Below, piece by piece: positions 6,115 through 7,620 of a stretch of 7,620 nucleotides of DNA. Origin of the DNA: Halanaerobiaceae bacterium (lineage in GTDB: Bacteria > Bacillota > Halanaerobiia > Halanaerobiales > Halarsenatibacteraceae); NCBI GenBank assembly GCA_003554685.1, contig PWHA01000089.1, positions 1-7,620 on the forward strand. Direction: 5' to 3'. The position numbers were made by a program, and so were the translations under genes. Each line of letters opens with the position of its first letter. The stretch's first letter is position 1. The notes under the pieces were generated by a model. That model was not told where the DNA came from and made no database searches. It was given only the letters and a program-made list of their open reading frames with translations.

Positions 6115-6723
6115 TTGAATTATAAAAATTCCAACAGCGATCACAATTCTAAAGCACAAAACACCAAAACAGAAATTTCCGGAAGAAATAATCAAAATAC
6201 TGCAGGAGACAGGTCTTCAAATTTATCTGCTGACAGCGGACCCTTACAATGCAATAGAGAAACCTTTACCACCTTCTGTGAAATGGAAAAGAGAAGAGCC
6301 AGCCGGGACTGGCACAATGTTTATGTTTTTCAGATAAAAATCACATTTAGTTCCGGCGAATCAGAGAGACTGGAAGAAGCCGCCTATCTGCTGCAAAAGA
6401 CCTTGCAAAAAACAATTAGACAGAGTGATATTTTTTCCCTCTGGGATAAAGATCGGTTTTTAATATTATTCCATGATATAACTGCTGAGGATATAAATAA
6501 AGTCAGAAAAAGAATTGAAGAAAGTTTTCATCAATCTCTTAAAAAATGCCCCGAGCTGGATTGCTGGTTTAACCATAAGGGAAGATGCCAGGAACGTTCC
6601 ATGCCCGAAGGTAGTGGATGTAGCTGTAAACCTCCTCTATCATTCAGTGAAAAGATAGATCTGGAATGGGTCTTTCACCCTTTGCAGGAAGATGACCTTA
6701 ACTTTGATAAAAATATAATTTAG
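6115..6723 (+). CDS. Degenerate GGDEF-like protein with Cys/His-rich insertion
   Basis: A 202-residue soluble protein started at TTG. Residues 1-45 are polar and rich in N, S and T, probably disordered. From about 50 the pattern follows a GGDEF (diguanylate cyclase) fold: FCEMEKRRASRDW (helix 1), VYVFQIKI (strand 1), EAAYLLQKTLQKTIRQSDIF, then SLWDKDRFLILF where active enzymes have RYGGDEFLILL, and a helix, INKVRKRIEESF. The signature is WDKDRF (110-115), and the strand-1 metal aspartates are replaced (QIKIT), so cyclase activity is unlikely. The segment after strand 1 is also shortened. Before the putative last strand (LEWVFHP, about 186-192) comes an insertion with C145, C150, H154, C158, C169 and C171, suggesting metal binding. 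No membrane segment or partner domain is present. It is preceded by its own promoter. The fold assignment is by eye and could be wrong; the gene itself is well supported. Confidence 0.8.
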   Translation: MNYKNSNSDHNSKAQNTKTEISGRNNQNTAGDRSSNLSADSGPLQCNRETFTTFCEMEKRRASRDWHNVYVFQIKITFSSGESERLEEAAYLLQKTLQKTIRQSDIFSLWDKDRFLILFHDITAEDINKVRKRIEESFHQSLKKCPELDCWFNHKGRCQERSMPEGSGCSCKPPLSFSEKIDLEWVFHPLQEDDLNFDKNII

Positions 6724-6869
6724 ATGATAAAAGTTAAATAAATAAATTGTTTCAGCTGTGTACACTAAAAGAACAGATTTAACTTTTTAAAAACTGATAT
6801 AACTTTTTTATAATATAATTCGCTATAGCTGCTATCATTCAAACTACCATTACCTGGAGTAATCTGATC

Positions 6870-6930
6870 CACTTCAATAATTTCACTTCAATAATTCTAC
6901 TCTCTGAATTAATTCTACCCTCTGACAAAA
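6870..6930. repeat. Two adjoining tandem pairs, 14 bp and 18 bp
   Basis: cacttcaataattt (6870-6883) is followed by a copy with one change (6884-6897). Overlapping its end, ttctactctctgaattaa (6895-6912) is followed by ttctaccctctgacaaaa (6913-6930), with 14 of 18 matching. The two units are unrelated in sequence. Confidence 0.7.
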
Positions 6931-6955
6931 TCTTATCTAATCGTTATTCTTTGAT

Positions 6956-6997
6956 AGAATCTGCTCTGGATAAATCACATGATCAGGAGCGGATTTT
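6956..6997 (+). other. Hairpin in the plus-strand RNA
   Basis: The arms agaatctgctct (6956-6967) and ggagcggatttt (6986-6997) pair over 12 bp with three G-U pairs, around an 18-nt loop. The G-U pairs would be A-C mismatches in a minus-strand transcript, so a plus-strand RNA is favoured. Only a short, interrupted T-stretch follows. It may be a distal terminator for the gene ending at 6723 or part of a leader for the gene at 7136. Confidence 0.35.
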
Positions 6998-6998
6998 A

Positions 6999-7032
6999 TA
7001 GTTAAAATCATGTTTTAGTTAAAATCAAGTTT
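6999..7032. repeat. 17-bp tandem duplication
   Basis: tagttaaaatcatgttt (6999-7015) is followed directly by tagttaaaatcaagttt (7016-7032), one mismatch in 17. This is another 17-bp period in the window, with a sequence unrelated to the others. Confidence 0.85.
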
Positions 7033-7121
7033 TGCTGGTTTTTTAATTATCGGGCTGCATAATTATCTGGATGCTCCCTGTATTTTAGCTTCCCTCACAT
7101 CTAATTTTTTCACTACAGGTC

Positions 7122-7128
7122 GGGAGGT
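7122..7128 (+). promoter_or_regulatory. Ribosome binding site of the secreted stalk-domain protein
   Basis: gggaggt lies 7 bp before the ATG at 7136. It supports this start and shows that the reading frame running off the right edge is a real gene. Confidence 0.75.
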
Positions 7129-7135
7129 AATTATC

Positions 7136-7620
7136 ATGAAAAAGAAGAATATTGTTTTTAACATTATTTTTATTTTTATGATTATATTTTTAATATTAAT
7201 ATCATTTAGTTCAGAGGCACTAACCGTAGAAATGAATGATTTTGAAATCTCTTTTAATATAAAACCAGAAAGCATCGATGCCGGTACCATGGTTCCAATG
7301 AAGCAGTTTCAAAAACTGAATATGGAATTTTATGAAATTGACGATAAAAGAACAATTTTAAACTGGAAGGACCGGATACTCTTTGTGGATACAGAATCCT
7401 ACAGAGTAAATATTTCCGGTGAGACAGTTGAACTTGAAAATAAACCGCTTAAAATTAATAATGACCTGTTAATTCCCTATCATCTGCTTGAAATGTTTCT
7501 TGAAGGGTATAAAATTGAAGAGGAGGGACAGGTAATTAAAATAAATCAGGAAAAAAGAGGATTAGAATTTCAAGTTATACCAGAGATGTCAGAAATAACA
7601 AAAGATATGAATAACCTTGA
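7136..7620 (+). CDS. Secreted protein with copper-amine-oxidase-N-like (stalk) domain, 3'-truncated
   Basis: The frame is open from the ATG at 7136 to the window edge (161 codons plus 2 bases), so the C-terminus is missing. Residues 1-28 are a signal peptide: KKK, then a long hydrophobic core rich in I, F and L, then SFSSEA with likely cleavage after A28. The mature part resembles the copper amine oxidase N-terminal domain (PF07833): a MVPMKQFQKL stretch where the family has VPLR..., then strands INWKDRILFVD-like and VNISGETVELENKPLKIN, and a second LLIPYHLLEMFL. Despite its name this domain is a common extracellular stalk or wall-associated module in Clostridia and needs no copper. After about residue 145 a new region begins (LEFQVIPEMSEI) that I cannot assign. 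The gene is more AT-rich than polC or mnmH. The gene is secure; the family call is moderate. Confidence 0.75.
   Translation, partial: MKKKNIVFNIIFIFMIIFLILISFSSEALTVEMNDFEISFNIKPESIDAGTMVPMKQFQKLNMEFYEIDDKRTILNWKDRILFVDTESYRVNISGETVELENKPLKINNDLLIPYHLLEMFLEGYKIEEEGQVIKINQEKRGLEFQVIPEMSEITKDMNNL

Larger units (their letters stand above)
6724..7121. other. AT-rich intergenic region, no gene seen
   Basis: About 400 bp without a supported gene. It holds an 8-bp palindrome GTGTACAC (6758-6765), a loose 20-bp duplication (6776-6815) containing overlapping TATAAT hexamers (6809-6819), further tandem pairs at 6870-6930 and 6999-7032, and a hairpin at 6956-6997. No -35/-10 pair with good spacing is evident for the next gene. 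A minus-strand open frame at 7063-7290 runs antisense to the better-supported gene at 7136. Confidence 0.5.

Noticed and set aside
6724..6850. Strong intrinsic terminator after the GGDEF-like gene
   Set aside because: T-runs are present, but no GC-containing stem precedes them; only AT palindromes such as tttttaaaaa are seen.
7063..7290. Minus-strand open frame of 75 codons
   Set aside because: It is antisense to the signal-peptide region of the gene at 7136, which has a better ribosome site and a domain match.

Overview
The window reads as chromosomal DNA from a Bacillota (Firmicutes) bacterium. The strongest argument is a PolC-type replicative polymerase, a form essentially confined to Bacillota and close relatives. 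GGAGG-type ribosome sites, a TTG start and SigA-like promoters agree with this. Several proteins are rich in Glu and Asp, which would suit an anaerobic halophile (Halanaerobiales-like), but that placement is only a guess.

Layout: (1) 1-2832, the C-terminal 943 residues of PolC, entering from the left edge. (2) 2975-3643, a small membrane-anchored acidic protein resembling DUF4652. (3) 3752-4207, a small RDD-family membrane protein. (4) 4208-4545, a non-coding gap between convergent genes, holding a perfect 16-bp inverted repeat, a second hairpin and several tandem duplications. (5) 4546-5613 on the minus strand, a complete tRNA 2-selenouridine synthase (MnmH/SelU). (6) 5614-6114, an AT-rich divergent intergenic region with a promoter for each flanking gene. 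(7) 6115-6723, a TTG-started protein that looks like a degenerate GGDEF domain with a Cys/His-rich insertion. (8) 6724-7135, an AT-rich gap. (9) 7136 to the right edge, the start of a secreted protein with a copper-amine-oxidase-N-like ('stalk') domain.

The genes do not form one obvious pathway. PolC is a core replication gene and MnmH a tRNA-modification gene. The others are small envelope or regulatory-looking proteins with their own ribosome sites and sizeable gaps, so single-gene transcription units are likely. Base composition drops visibly to the right of about 5640.

The most unusual signals are: short tandem duplications (units of 9-20 bp, 17 bp recurring, different sequence each time) in the larger intergenic gaps; an internally repetitive insertion of about 50 residues inside the PolC zinc module that may have arisen the same way; a 17-bp repeat array that supplies the last codons and stop of mnmH; and the Cys/His insertion in the GGDEF-like protein. 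I see no CRISPR array, RNA gene, insertion sequence or recognisable defence system.
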